DNA of 64,000 nt from Tetradesmus obliquus (Eukaryota; Chlorophyta; Chlorophyceae; Sphaeropleales; Scenedesmaceae), in assembly GCA_030272155.1 (NCBI GenBank), contig CP126193.1, positions 1,364,001 through 1,428,000 of the forward strand. Reading direction: 5' to 3'. A model generated the notes under the pieces. The model ran no database searches. It was not told the origin of the DNA and saw only the letters and a list, made by a program, of their open reading frames with translations. The stretch's first letter is position 1; the number at the start of each line of letters is the position of its first letter. This document shows positions 48,113 through 61,145 of the stretch, piece after piece. Made by a program: the position numbers and the translations under genes.

Positions 48113-51100
48113 ATGGCTCCTCCGAAGCCCTTCAGCATGAGGGCTTACTCGCTGATAGTTAACAACATCCTTAGCATTGTGACACTGCCTCTCCTCGGCG
48201 TTGCAGCGGTGAGCGCCTGACCGAACACCAGCCCCTGTGCACAGGCTGCAGTCTTTGGGGACGTGCTGCTGAGCACAGCTATTAGCACACTTACATTAAG
48301 GGCAAGTGATAGATAGGATGCTGGCATGTGATGGGGCATACGCTCCCTCGGCGCCAAGCTGGTACTGCCAGGCGTGAACGCACCAGCCAAGCTTCACCTT
48401 TGCAGCGGAGTGCCCAGCCGCAATCATTTATAGTTTTGCTGAATCTTGTGATGCAGCTATGTTCAGCCCTAGCCAAGCGCATAGCAGCAAGTTGAGGTAT
48501 TCAGCAGACGGCCTGTTAACGTCCACCAATTGCCCTTGCAGGTGAAGCTGCAGGCGATTTACACGTCTGGGGAGCTGCTTCAGTATGTGGACCTTGTTGT
48601 CAGCACATCCAGGCCCATGAATGTGGTGGGTAGGCTATGCCATTGTCTTGGAACAACATGCCAGCTGTGCTGCTGCTGATGGCACTGATAGAGCCCTGCG
48701 GTGAAACCAGCAGCAGCTCAGCCTGATGGAAAACATGCCGCCTGATGGAAAACATGCTATCCGGCAAAGCACCCATCATCCATGACATGTCTTTGCTGCA
48801 CAATTCGGCTCTATCCTGCAGGCGCTGGTCAGTGCGGTTGCGGTCGTGGCCGTCGCTGCAGTGCTGAAGTGCATGTTCAGCAGGCCCAGCTCTCCAGTTT
48901 ACCTGGTCGACTTTGCAGTGCACAAGGGTCTTGATGAATGGAAGTTCAGCAAGGACCTCTTCATTCCCATGTCAGCGCAGACAGGGGTAAGCGGCTTTCC
49001 TGCGAGCGCAAACGCACCAGCAGCACAACATGAGGTGGTTATGACTTTGCAATGCTGCATATGTGCATATAGTTGCACCCAACAGCGGCAACTGCAAACA
49101 TGTGCAAGTGCGGCCATGTACACCAGCAGCAAGTGCTTGCAGGAGTTGTGTCGGAGCTGCAAGGCAGTATCTGTTGTTGTTGCCAGCAATAATGAAGCAT
49201 CAAGCTGTCTGCTCCTGCAGAGGTTCACGGACGAGGAGCTGGACTTCCAGAAGAAGATCCTGTACCGCTCAGGTCTTGGTGATGAGACATATGTGCCGCC
49301 TTGTGAGTTGCTGCCAGCATGTTCTGACGCGTTCCTGCAAGTTCTTGCAGCACAGCCAGTCATGCAGTGGCTTCAAGTGCGCGCATACCTTGCACTCATG
49401 TGCGGTTAGCCGACGACTCTATGAGACACATGTGCAACCTCTTGAGTGTCTGTCAATGTATCATGGAGCGTTCCTGCAAGGCTTCGTAGCACAGCTAGTC
49501 ATGTACCTGCTTCAAAACATCTTCAACTCTCCTGCAACGTCACACATGATGTTATATGGATCGTTCCTGCAAGCGATAGCAGCACAACCAGTCATGTCGT
49601 GCTGTAAATGACAGGCGTGCCTCGAACTCATGTACAGGGTATTGCCGAGGTGCACAGAGCATCGCTGATGTGTCACCACAAGCCTTGGCATAAGCATCAA
49701 CTGTGCATGCTAACACAGCAACATTGTTCTGCACTTCTGTATTGCAGGGCTGTACTCCAAGCCTCAGTACTTTGATTACGAGCACGCTCGCAAGGAGTTT
49801 GAGGTTACTTGCTTCTCAGCCATCAAGGACCTGCTTAACAAGACAGGTGAGCAGCCGTGACGTGCTGGGCGGCTCGATATGCTGGCAGCTGCCTCAGGCT
49901 ACTTCCGCATAATGAGCCATCAGAGCAGCAGCAGCAGTAGCAGCTGACCTGGTAACAGCAGCTGGAAGTGGTGGTTTCACTCCTGCGACAGCGGTATGAA
50001 ACCTAAACGGTGCTCCCAACGTTGGCAGGAACTGCGCTCACCGTTATGCTCTGGCCATTTCATGTGCTTGTGTACAGGTGTGCAGCCTCGCCAAATCAGC
50101 ATGGTGATAACAAACAGCAGCCTTTTCAACCCCACACCAAGCCTGAGTGCAACCATCATGCACCACTTCAAGATGCCCCACACCACGCTCAACTACAACC
50201 TGGGAGGGATGGGCTGCTCAGCAGGTACGCTACGTCAATGTCTGTTGGTGACATGCCATGTTTGCTTGCGCTGAGCAATCCATGTTCTATGTTCAGGCAT
50301 CGTTGACCTGCCTGCTGCTGCACAATTGTTCAAACTGCTGCTGTATGCACACCAATCACAACGCCGTGCGCCGTACGCGTGTGTCTGTGCAGGCCTTGTT
50401 GCCATCGACCTGGCGCGTCAGACCCTGCAGCTGTTTCCTGGCAGCTACGCGCTGGTGGTCAGCCACGAGAACCTGACCAACAATTGGTACCCGGGCTGCG
50501 ACCGCTCCATGCTGGTGCCCAACTGCATCTTCCGCAGCAACGGTGCCGCCATCCTGCTCAGCAACAAGAGCAAGGACTCCCGGCGCGCAAAGTATGAGCT
50601 CAAGCACCTGGTGCGCACCACGGTGTCCTCCGACGAGGCGTTCGGCTGCGTGTACCAGATGGAGGATGACAAGGGCATCCGCGGCGTGAGGCTGGGCAAG
50701 GAGCTCATGAGCGTGGCTGGCGCGGCGCTGAAGATCAACATGACGCGACTGGGGCCCAAGGTGCTGCCGCTGAGCGAGCAGCTGCTGTTCGCCTTCAACC
50801 TGGTGGCACGGCAGCTGATGGGGCCGAAGCAGGTGAAGGCGTACGTCCCGGACTTCGGGCAGGCGTTTGACCACATCTGCATCCACACAGGTGGGTGGTG
50901 CCGAGAGCTGGGAGTGTGTATAACCCGGAGGCAGTGGTCAGCTCATCATGTTACCCATCAAGCCATAGCATCAACGCGATCGGCAGGTAGTATTCAAGCA
51001 ACCCAAGCATAGCTTGGACCAGTAGTATTCAATCAACTCAAGCATAGCAGTGGTCAGCTGTTGGGTGTTTGTGACCAAGTGAAACAACGGCAGTATGCCG

Positions 51101-52174
51101 GTACAGGTTTACAATTGTCTGAAGAGCTCGTCGCTTTTAGCAGTCGCCAATCAGTATACTTATGTGACATATCATGACCATGCAGCTTTGTGGTTGTGGG
51201 ACACTTGCTGACGGCTTGCTGACGCGTCTGCAGGTGGCCGCGCTGTCCTGGACACCATGGAGAAGCAGCTGGCACTCAGCACAGAGCTGATGGAGCCCAG
51301 CAGGGCAGGGCTGTACCGCTTTGGCAACGTCAGCAGCACCAGCATATGGTGAGTGGCAAAAGTCATCAGCAAAAGCAGCTGCTTGTTGATGTTTGACACG
51401 CCATGTCAGCAGCTCTGCAAATGGAACGATGTCTGTCCTGTATGGTGAGCATGTACCGCCACATGCGCGCACTGCTGCATCAGCCCCAGCACTGGCATGA
51501 TCACCGGCAGTGCCGCCCTAGCACCATTTGTCCAGCTGTGAGAGATGCGAAGTCAGTGTTGATCTGCTCTGCCGCAATAATAATGTTGCTTGTGTGCAAC
51601 TGTGTGTAACTGTGTGCAGGTACGTGCTGGCGTTCATTGAGAGCTTCAGGGGCGTGCGCGCTGGCGAGCGCGTGTGGCAGCTAGGCTTTGGCAGTGGCTT
51701 CAAGGTCAACAGCGCAGTGTGGGTCGCCAACAAGAAGAACAAGGTGGGCAGCTGCAGTTGCTGGAAGGGTGCTCAGGCTAAGGCCTCATGGTAGCAGCAT
51801 TGAGGCAGCTGTTGGACGCTTGGCGAACAGCAGCAAGTTACCCACTGACGAGCTGTTCTGCCAAGCTGATTGAATTGCACCAATTAGCATTAGCATCACG
51901 CAGCAGCTGCTTTGTTGCCAGCTGATTTGACTGCTGTGCTGCATGTTCTGCTGTGCTTCATATGCAGGTGGTTCACTCTGCCTGGGAGGGCTTTGACATC
52001 AGCAAGATGCGCGCAGAGTTTGCGGAGGCAGAAGCAGAGAAGCAGGCGTACCTTGCAGCAAAGGCAGCAGCATCGGGCGGCGCCACACCGGCCCCAGCAG
52101 CAGCAGATGCTGGTGCTGGTGCCAGGGCCACGGTCACAACACGCAGCGCAGCACGTGCAAGGTCAAAGGCATAA
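48113..52174 (+). CDS. KCS: 3-ketoacyl-CoA synthase (FAE1/KCS type, very-long-chain fatty acid elongation)
   Basis: Ten exons: 48113-48208, 48542-48625, 48822-48986, 49221-49302, 49748-49846, 50078-50224, 50393-50890, 51234-51348, 51620-51743, 51968-52174. They join in frame to 538 residues. Two N-terminal hydrophobic helices fit the ER-membrane anchor of the family. The active-site Cys is C222 in [12 protein letters not shown], His H389 in HICIHTGG, and Asn N422 in YRFGN, at spacings like those of Arabidopsis FAE1 (C223, H391, N424). [11 protein letters not shown] and [10 protein letters not shown] are further family blocks. The enzyme condenses malonyl-CoA with long acyl-CoA, the first step of each elongation round, giving lipids for membranes or wall. 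The family usually has His before RFGN; here it is Tyr418. The Ala-rich C-terminus is extra. TGTAA lies at 52262. Confidence 0.93.
49329..49610 (+). repeat. Three imperfect repeats in intron 4 of the KCS gene
   Basis: Copies near 49329, 49464 and 49561 share cgttcctgcaag, then agcacag or agcacaa, then ccagtcatg or ctagtcatg. Spacing is about 135 and 97 bp. They do not match the neighbouring exon ends, unlike the arrays in ALB3. Confidence 0.65.
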
Positions 52175-52261
52175 GCAGCTGCCGAAGACAGGAGCGGAGA
52201 CGCTTGCTGTCGGGCAGTAGGGATGGCCGGTGCTCTGGTTGATCGCGATGGCGCTGTGTGC

Positions 52262-52266
52262 TGTAA
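52262..52266 (+). terminator. Candidate poly(A) signal of the KCS gene
   Basis: TGTAA, 87 bases after the stop codon. Confidence 0.5.
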
Positions 52267-54318
52267 TGAGGCCTTTACTCGGGAACAGGCCGTCATGCAG
52301 ACTCGGTTATCACGGCTATTACAGACAGACCGCTAGGTAAGGGCTGTGTTCGGTCTTCGGCATTGTGTTCAAATGTGTGGTGGCAGCTGCGGGCCTTGCA
52401 GCTGTGGTGTTCAGCCACCACTTGCGCCGCCTTGCCTGTGCCAAGCCAGCGCAGCAATGTCTGCAGCTGTGACTGCACATGGTTCTGGCATGTCTCAAGC
52501 TGCCCCTCACAGGGGATTCAAGTTCTGGTGCTTACCTGTGGTGCGCAAGCATTTGATACTGGGCCAGCGTGTTTGGTGTACGTACAGCTGGATGGATGAT
52601 TGGCGGGTCGGCAAGGCAAGCGCTGCCGGTTTGCGCATGCTTGTCAGCATGCCAGTCGATGTCTGCTGCTGGGTTGAAGGTGTGACCACACATGGCAGCA
52701 TGGAGAGGCTGGCCGTGATCCATACAGATATGTGCCGCCTATATGCATGATTGTGCATGTGCTGGTGCCATGTGTTGCATGGTGTGGAGGGTACGTGATC
52801 ATGCATGCGCTATTCAATACTTGCGTGATCTGTGTCGTCTGTCACTGGTGATGCGCCTTCTGCATTGTTGGTCGGCAAGACTCGTCATGCATGTTGCTAA
52901 TGGGGGGCCACATGCTGCTGAGTGTGCACCTTGTGCGGCAAGTAGCTAGGTTAGGTAGCTGCATGATGTGCAACACAGGCTGCATTGCTGGTGCAACAAC
53001 CTCTTTACCAGATGTGTGTGGTGGCAGCTGGGAACCAGAGCAGCCATCAAGCTGTGATTACGTGAAACTGCAGCACTTGGATTATTGCCCCTTCGCATAG
53101 TGTTGGCCAGCAGCTCTCAAATTTTGCAGCCTGCCTGTCAGAGGTGTGCAAGTGTTGTTTTCAGCTGCTGTATGTCATGCATGCCCTGACAACCTGTGAT
53201 GTTCAAGGTTATGGGCCTGTACCCGCTACAGCGTGCTGGCAGCATTGTACTGCTGTTGCCCGTGCATCAGCAGGAAAGGTTTTTGCTCAGCTGTGGAGCT
53301 TGGTCTGTTGCGAGCATGTGCACATTTCAGGCACAGGCTGCAGCTGGTGCCTGGTGCCAAGTGTCTCTGTTGTACTTGTACAGCAAACTGCCAGTGCCAC
53401 TGCAGTGATTGCAGCTGCATCATGCACCATGTCTTCCTGCATGTGCACGTCGGCCAGGGATAGCTGGTCCAGCAGAGCCAATCAACTTGGGCAGTGCGCT
53501 GCTTTTTGTTGGTGTTGGCGCAGCTGACACAACTCAGCGTCAGCGTGCGCAATGGCGCGCAGTCAGCATGCTGTGCCATTGCGCACTGGTGAGCCGGATG
53601 GGCTGTGGATGCATACATATGTGGTGACTTCCTTGGGGAGCTCATAAGACTATGCAGTGCAGCCCACATATGGAGAGGCTCTTCCTGTAACTCTGCTTAC
53701 AAACGCCACAAAACTTCGGAGGTATGGGCCAACTGCAAATGGATGGCATTGTTGTGTGAGCAGGCTGACCGCGGTCAACCTTGTTGACGGCAAGGCGCGA
53801 TTTGCCTAGAAAATTGTGTTTTAGCACGAAAATGACAACGATAGTGACTTACAGTAGAAAGTACGCAGGATATCCGTCTCACAATGGGCTGACTAACCAC
53901 TCCATGCGGTTCCAAGGTACTGACAGACGCTGACGAGGAGCCGCGATGCGCTGTAATTAGTCCGTTTCTAAGCAGAACTCCCTCACATCTTGGCCGCTTT
54001 TACTGCAACAAACAGTTGTTCGAGACCGTGCGTAGATCGTGCACTCGCTTGTGATTCTGTGCACACAGGCTCACGCCTCACTGTTTTCTTTCGCACTTCT
54101 GCCAGAGGTGAGCATCAACTACCAATGGCTGTTGATTGGCTTGTGGTTGCTATGCTACTGCAGGTGTTGGCCGTCCTGCGTACTGTGGTGCTGACCTCAC
54201 CACCAACTGCTGCTGCTGCTGCTGCTGCTGCTGGTGGTGATGCTGCTGCTGCCTTGCTGGATCTGTTGTGCTTGGCTGTGATGTTGCAGACGAGAGTCGT
54301 GGTGATGGAAACCAAAAG
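52267..54318. other. Intergenic spacer downstream of KCS
   Basis: About 2 kb with no supported gene. It is rich in tgcatg-type words but shows no clear repeat family. Its right end should hold the promoter, and perhaps an untranslated first exon, of the coiled-coil gene. Confidence 0.35.
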
Positions 54319-55382
54319 ATGTCACCCGTTTTAGCAGCCATGGAGGTGCGCGCTGCTATCAGCCAACAGCCAACAGTTCACTTGCAGCCTGCAGTGCAGC
54401 AGTTCACTTGCAACGTGCAGTGCAGCAGCATGCTGTATGCGTGATCGCCAGCGGCAAAGCTGCAGACAAGAGGTTGCTGCAGACACAAATCTGATCGAAT
54501 CAACGCTTGCCCACCTGCTTTGATTTGCCCTAGCTGCAGGCATGCTGCAACAGTGCTAAGCGCACCGCCCGCTCAAACATCCACTGGTCGCCTGCAGTGT
54601 CCATGCCACGCCCAGCCACCTGAGACAGCATACAGGCAATGATGCTGTACAGCTGAATCAGGCCTCGACTGCTGTATATGTGTGGTGCGTGGTTGCAGGC
54701 GATCGAAGGAGAACACGAAAGAGATGCACTGCACACAGGACAACACCCTTACCAATATGACCAGGAGCAAAGCCCCACCCTTGAAGCAACTGCTGCCCTC
54801 CCAAGCAAGCAAATGCCCCCTGGAAATGCTGCACCAGATGTAGGGCGTGCAGGTGCTGCTGCAGCTGCCGCGCCTGCCGGCTGGGAGCAGCAGCAGCAGC
54901 AGCAGCAGCAGCGACCAGCTGCGCTGCAGGCGGGCACTGCTGCTGTTGCTGCCGATGATGTTGATGCTCAAGAGGGCAGGCATCAGCTGCTGCAAGAGCG
55001 CCAGTGGGACAGGCAGGACAGCAAGCAGGTGGGCACACTGCTGCGCACTGCACTGCACCACATTGCACTGCACTGCACTGCACCACACTGTGCTGCATTG
55101 CACTGCATTGCACTGCAGTTTCTGTGCGGATTTGACGGATGGGAGAGTGATGCAAGTCTACCACCAACCAGCCGCCTGTTGTTTTTGTTGTGCCTTTGGT
55201 TTGCTTCGCACAGTGATTGTTGCATGTCTGTTGTGTGTCAAGCGTGTGATGCGCTGTATGGTGTCAGCTCTGAGCACATTGTATAGACCTGTACAGAATG
55301 TTCTTGCATGCTGGCATGTGTCCTCGGCCTTTGCAGGGAACATGCACACTGCCATGCCCCGCCTGCTCAACGCCCATTCCCT

Positions 55383-55417
<35 letters not shown>

Positions 55418-58342
55418 GCTGCTGTTGCTGCTCCGTGTGCTGGTTACACCCCAAACCTCGTTTTGCAGGGCCGGCGTGGCCTGCCAGAGGAGTTCACTCA
55501 CACCCACCCTGACCTAGAGCCGGCAACACCCGCAGCCAGCACCCTGCCGACACCTTCATGCCACACCACAGTCACCACTGCCATTCCTGTGTCACCCACA
55601 GAGCCCACCACCACCACAGCAGCACAGCCCACCACTGCCATCAATGGCAGCACTACTGGCACCACGCTGCACCCTGCAGCAGCAGCAGCAGCAGCAGTGC
55701 CAAGGTCGTGGCTGGGCCTGGCTGTGTCGGCGCCTGTGCTGCGGCAGCTGTCGCCCAACCACCCGCTGCTGTCATCGCTAGCAGGCGATGACGCCGCATT
55801 TCAAGCGCGTGAGATGAGTGAGATGAGTGAGGCGGCTGCTGGTGACGCCTTGGAGGTTGAGCGTCAGGCACTGCTGCAGAAGGCTGCACAGCTTGAGCAG
55901 GAGAGGGCCGCGCATGCTGCTGCTGCGGCGGCTGCTGAGGCGATGCGGGCGCGTGCTGCTGCGCGTGCTGCTGCCATAGAGGAGGAACTGCGGGGGGAGC
56001 TGAGTGTCCGCAGGCGCCAGCTGCTGCAGCAGCAGGAGGTGGGCAGGGCTGCGGATTAGGGTGCCTGTAGGTGGTGGTGGGTGGGGCAGCAGTCCTGGTG
56101 TTGTGGGATTGCAACAACATGTGAAGTAACATGTGGCATAGGCTGCGCGTCCGCTGCTGCCTGGCAAGCGTATGCAATGCTTTGCAGGATGCATGCTGCG
56201 TGTATTGGACACAGCCAGGCGGCGTCCGGCATACTGCTGCTTGCTCACCTACGCCGCCGCTGCTGCTGCTGCTGCTGCTGGTGGTGTTGGCACTGCCTGC
56301 AGGCTGCCTCCGCTGAGCTGTTGCGGCTGCAGACTGCTGCTGCTGCCGTGTCTCACAGCATTGCTGAGCTGGAGGGGCAGCTGGGGCTGGTGGTGCAGGA
56401 GGAGGAGCAGCTGCTGACGAGGCGCAGGGAAGGTGAGGCTGTTAAATTTAACACTTGTTATGTGTTATTTGTTAGAATTTTGATGTGTGTTGTGCAATGC
56501 ATTGCTGGGCACGGTGTGTGTGGCGGCATCCTGCTTGGTGTGAGGCGCAGCGTGTTAGAAGTTACATTTCAAGTGGGGTGTGCAGGGTGGGGTGTGCCAA
56601 CCAGGAGGAGGACGGCTGCTGACGCAGCGCAGGGACGGAGGTTTGTTGCCTTTGAGCATTTTGTGGTGAGGGCTCTACACATGTGTTGGAGGCCAGACCA
56701 CTGTCAAAACAGGCCATGCTGGCGCTGCTCCTGGCGCGTAGGCTTAGAGGTATGCACACAGGGATGCTCTGCTGCTGGTTGACGCTCTCTAGGTTGGGCT
56801 GGCTGTTGAATGCAGTGCCTAAAAGAGCACTAAGCAGGCTCAACATCCTGCTGCTGGCATTTTGAACCACATTTGTTCCCTGCTGCTGCTGTTCAAATAC
56901 CTGTCCTTGTTTGCACCTGCAGCTGAGCGGCTGCGCGTTGAGATCGAGTCAGCGCGTGACGGCATCATGGCCCGTGCTGCTGAGCTGGCCTCCCTCACCT
57001 CAGGCCTGGGCCAGCAGCAGCAGCAGGCCGCCGCTGCCGTGGCTGCTGCTGCTGCTGCGCTGGCTGAGCGCGAGGCTGAGGTGGCTGCTGCTGCTGCGCG
57101 GCTGACGCTGCTGCAGACGCAGCAGACGCACGCTCGGGAGGCACTGGCTGCAGCGGAGGTGGCACGCGAGCAAGGTGGGCAGGGGATGGGGAATGCAGGA
57201 GGTGGGGCTGCGTTTGAAAGAGAACAGACCAAGAGGAGGAAGGGTTAACGGTGGTGTGACCAAGTGCCTGTTGAAGTGCTGCGCCCCATTGTTGCAGACA
57301 CTAAAAGTATCGCTTGAGGAGAACATTGCCCAACTCTGTAACCTTGCTTGCAACAATCATGCCCGCCTGAGCTCACGGCTGTCCGCCAATCCGCTTCTTT
57401 CTCTCTTTGTGTGCTTGCAGCTGCGGCCGAGCTGTCGCGTGTCAACGCTGTCCAGGCCACGCAACTGTCTCAGCTTGCAGAGCTTCAGCGGCAGCACCTG
57501 CCTGGCCTGGCACAGCAGGCGCGCGTGCTGCAGGAGCGGGAGCAGCAGGTGCGACAATATACATTAATGTAATGTTATGTTTGTAAAATGCCACAGGCCA
57601 CGCTGTGCATGCGCTATGCCTAACATATGCTGCAGGCGCCGGCATCTGTTGTGCGTATGGATGCCCTGCCAGACATGCTGAGATTTTTTGCGCAGTGCCA
57701 GCACAGCGCAGCAGCCGCCGTGCTGGTTTGCTGCAGGGATGCCTCCGCCAAGTGTGGCTTAGTGTGACATCATGTTGAAGCCGCCTCTGCTGCCGCTGCC
57801 GCCACCTGTGCTGTGTGTGCATGTGATGTGTGCAGCTGCAGGACCGCACTGCTGAGCTGACGCTGCAGGTGCAGCAGCACAGCAGGCAGATGGAGGAGGC
57901 GCTGGCACGCATGGCGCGGCTGCAGGAGGAGTGAGTGTGCGGTTGAGCGGGGTGTGTCAGGGGTGTGCATTGCGTGCTTGTGCCGGGGATAGGAGATGGA
58001 GGCGCTGATGCACATGGCGCGGCTGAGGTTGCGTGTGTGTGCTTGGGTGGGAGTGGGTGTCTGCTTCTGTGTAAATGCCTGCCGGAGTGGTGAGCATGCA
58101 TCATGCAAGTGCTGTGGCCTGTCGTTGCTGGTTGGACTTTGAGCAGTTATGGGGCATATCCAGAGCTGCAAGTGCTGTGCTTGGGGAGGCAGCTGCAGTG
58201 GCGGGGCTTGCAGCAAGCGGCACACACGACATGCAGAATCGGTGGTGCCTGTTGATCATGATGCTCCGGCTGCCATCTGCACCATTCCTGCCATATGCGC
58301 ATGATTTGAATTTCCGCTGGCTCACCAACACCACTGCTGCTC

Positions 58343-58384
<42 letters not shown>

Positions 58385-60216
58385 CTGCCACAATGTGCTG
58401 CGTGCAGGGAGGCTGCTGCCGCTGCCGCGCTGTCGCGCCTGGCCGCTGACGAGGCACGGCTGTCCTGCCAGGCTGCTGCCCTGATGGGGCGCGCTGCCGG
58501 CGCTGAGGGGCTGCTGCTGGCTGAGCAGGCCCGCGCAACAGCAGCAGAGGCGGAGGCACACGGCCTGCAGGTGGGTTAGGCTGAAAGTACGGCCTTGCTG
58601 GCAGGTCTGTGTACTTCTGTGTATCGGCAGAGGCAGAGGCACACGGCCTGCAGGTGGGGTTGGGGTGCTGCCTTGCTGGCATGTCTGTGTACATCTGTGT
58701 ATTGGCAGAGGCAGAGGCGCACGGCCTGCAGGCGGGGTGGGGTGGCTGCTGGCTGGTTGGTGTGTGGCTGGACCAGTTGCTGCATAACGTTGTTGTCTGC
58801 GCGCTTCCGTGCCTCCCAGGAGGAGCAAATCTGTAGAGAGGGATTGCCGTGATCGGCGTGTCGGTCTTGCGCTGTGCTGCTCTGCTGAATCCCGCTACTG
58901 GGTATCACCACGAGCAGCACAAAACAAGACGCAGATGCACTTGGCTAGGCTGCAGCCTGGGTTGTGATCATTTTTGCATTTTGGCCTTGTTGCGTGATGG
59001 GCTATTTGAGAATGACATGCCACAACTCCCCGGTGGAGGCCTGCGGCGCCCTGCGTGCATGGGCAGACAGCAGATGTGTGTGGAAACATGTGCTGCCGTT
59101 CACAACTGGCATTCTGCTAAGATGCTGAGATGCGGGTGCATCTGCTGTACTTTACATGCCCTGCAGGTTGCTGCATCCGCCCTCAGCAGGGCAGCTGCCT
59201 CTGTGAGCCCCCTTGCAAGCCCAACAGCAGCAGCATCCACACAGCCCACCACCACCACCACCACTACAATCAGCAGCAGTGACACCTTTGACACACCAGC
59301 AGCGCCAGCAGCAGTACCAGCAGCACTGCCAGCTGGTGCTGTTGCCGTGCCTCAGTCAGATGCAGCGCAGCGGGCAGGGGCAGCGCAAGGAGTGTACATG
59401 CCACATGCACCACTGTCTCCACGCGCAGCATCCATGCCGTCACCCGCAGCTTCAGGCGCTCTGATGAACCTGCTACCCTCAGGTGCTGCTGCAGCAGACA
59501 CAGCAGGCCCACTGGGTGCTGCTGCTGCTGTGGAAGCACCAGCAGCACTACCGGCTGCCAGCAGCAGGAGCGTTGACCGCAGCACAGCAGCACTGGCAGC
59601 GCCAGCAGCCTCAGATGCTGCTGACCTGCCAGCCTCTCTGGCTACCCCAGCCAGCGCAGCAGCAGCAGCAGCTGTGCCAGCTGATGTGACGCTGCAATCA
59701 GCTGATCTGGCAGCAGGGCCCGGCAGCATGCCTGTTGGTGGCGTGCCTACTGAGGCCGCTGCTGCTGCAGCAGTAGAAGGTGTGGCCAGCGTACTTGCTG
59801 CTGCTGCTGTGCCAACCAGCCAGCGGTCAGTGGCAGCAGCCGACCTGCCACCTTCAATGGCAGCAGCAGCAGTAGCACCAGCAGCAGCAGCAGCGACAGC
59901 TGAGAGGCGCAGGATGCAGGTGCCACCTGGTTTCACCACAGCAGCAGAGCTGGCTGACCTGCCGCCTTCTGTAGGCGCAGCAGCAGGCCTTGCAGATGCA
60001 ACAGCAGCACCGCCAACTGTAGGCATCCCGGCAGCTGCACGAGGCACCAATTCTGCTGCGCTGCTGCCCGCAACGCCTGTAGTGGAAGCCGCAGGGGCGG
60101 CAGGGGTTGCTGCCGTCCTTGCTGGCGCTGCTGCTGCTGCTGCTGTGCCTAGCAGTGCGCGGTCAGTGGCAGCAGCAGATCTGCCACCTTCCCTGGCAAC
60201 TCCACCAGCAGGGGCC

Positions 60217-60247
<31 letters not shown>

Positions 60248-61107
60248 GCCAAGATGACTGGAGGCTGGCAGTGCCTCCTGGCTTTACTGCTTCAGAGCTT
60301 GCTGACCTGCCAGCATCAGTAGGAGCAGCAGCAGGCATGCTGGATGCCCAGCCAGCGCCCCTAGTGGCAGCCTCAAGTGCAGCAGGCCCCGCAATAGAGT
60401 CTGCTGCGCTGCTGCCGCCTGCAGGCGGTGTGGCGATAGCAGCAGGGTTCCTGCCGGGTGTGGTGGCAGCAGGCAGGGGAGGCAGCACTGCAGCTGACCT
60501 GCCAGCTTCGCTTGTGGCTGCCAGAAGCGGCTCAGCAGCTAGGGGCGTTGCACTGCAGCAGGTTCCAGAAGCAGGGCATGCAGCAGCAGCAGCAGGTGGA
60601 GGGTGGGAGGAAGAAGTGCCTGCTGGCTTCACAGCAGCAGAGCTGGCTGACCTGCCAGCATCAGTGGGTGCAGCAGCAGGCCTGCAGGACACAGCAGCAG
60701 CACCACTGGTGGCGGGATCCAGTGCTGCAGGCCCTGCAACAGAGTCTGCTGTCCTGCCAGCCGCAACAGCAGCAGCAGCGGCAGCAGGTGTGCCAGCACC
60801 AGAGGCGTTCCTGCCAGGTGTGGTGGCAGCAGGCAGGGGTGGCAGCATGGCAGCTGACCTGCCAGCTTCAATGGCAGCAGCAAGGAGCGGTGCAGCAGCA
60901 GCAGGTGCAGCAACAGCGAGCATGGCTGTAGGAGGTGGCACAACTGCAGCAGGCAGCCGCGCTCTGTCTGGCTCCACAGCGGCAGAGGCGTCAGACCTGC
61001 CAGCTGGCATCGGTGGCGGAGTGGTGCTGCGAGAAGCAGAGGAAGTGCCTGTCGCAGTCGGCTCATCAGCAGCTGGCCTTGCAACAGAGTCAGCTGCACT
61101 GCCAGGC

Positions 61108-61145
<38 letters not shown>

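Noticed and set aside
54573-55167. Minus-strand frames over the second exon of the coiled-coil gene
   Set aside because: Cys/Leu/Ser-rich reverse of CAG repeats; the plus exon has acceptor, donor and phase agreement with later exons.
55653-56248. Minus-strand Pro/Gln/His-rich frames
   Set aside because: Shadow of the Ala/Glu-rich coiled-coil exon on the plus strand.
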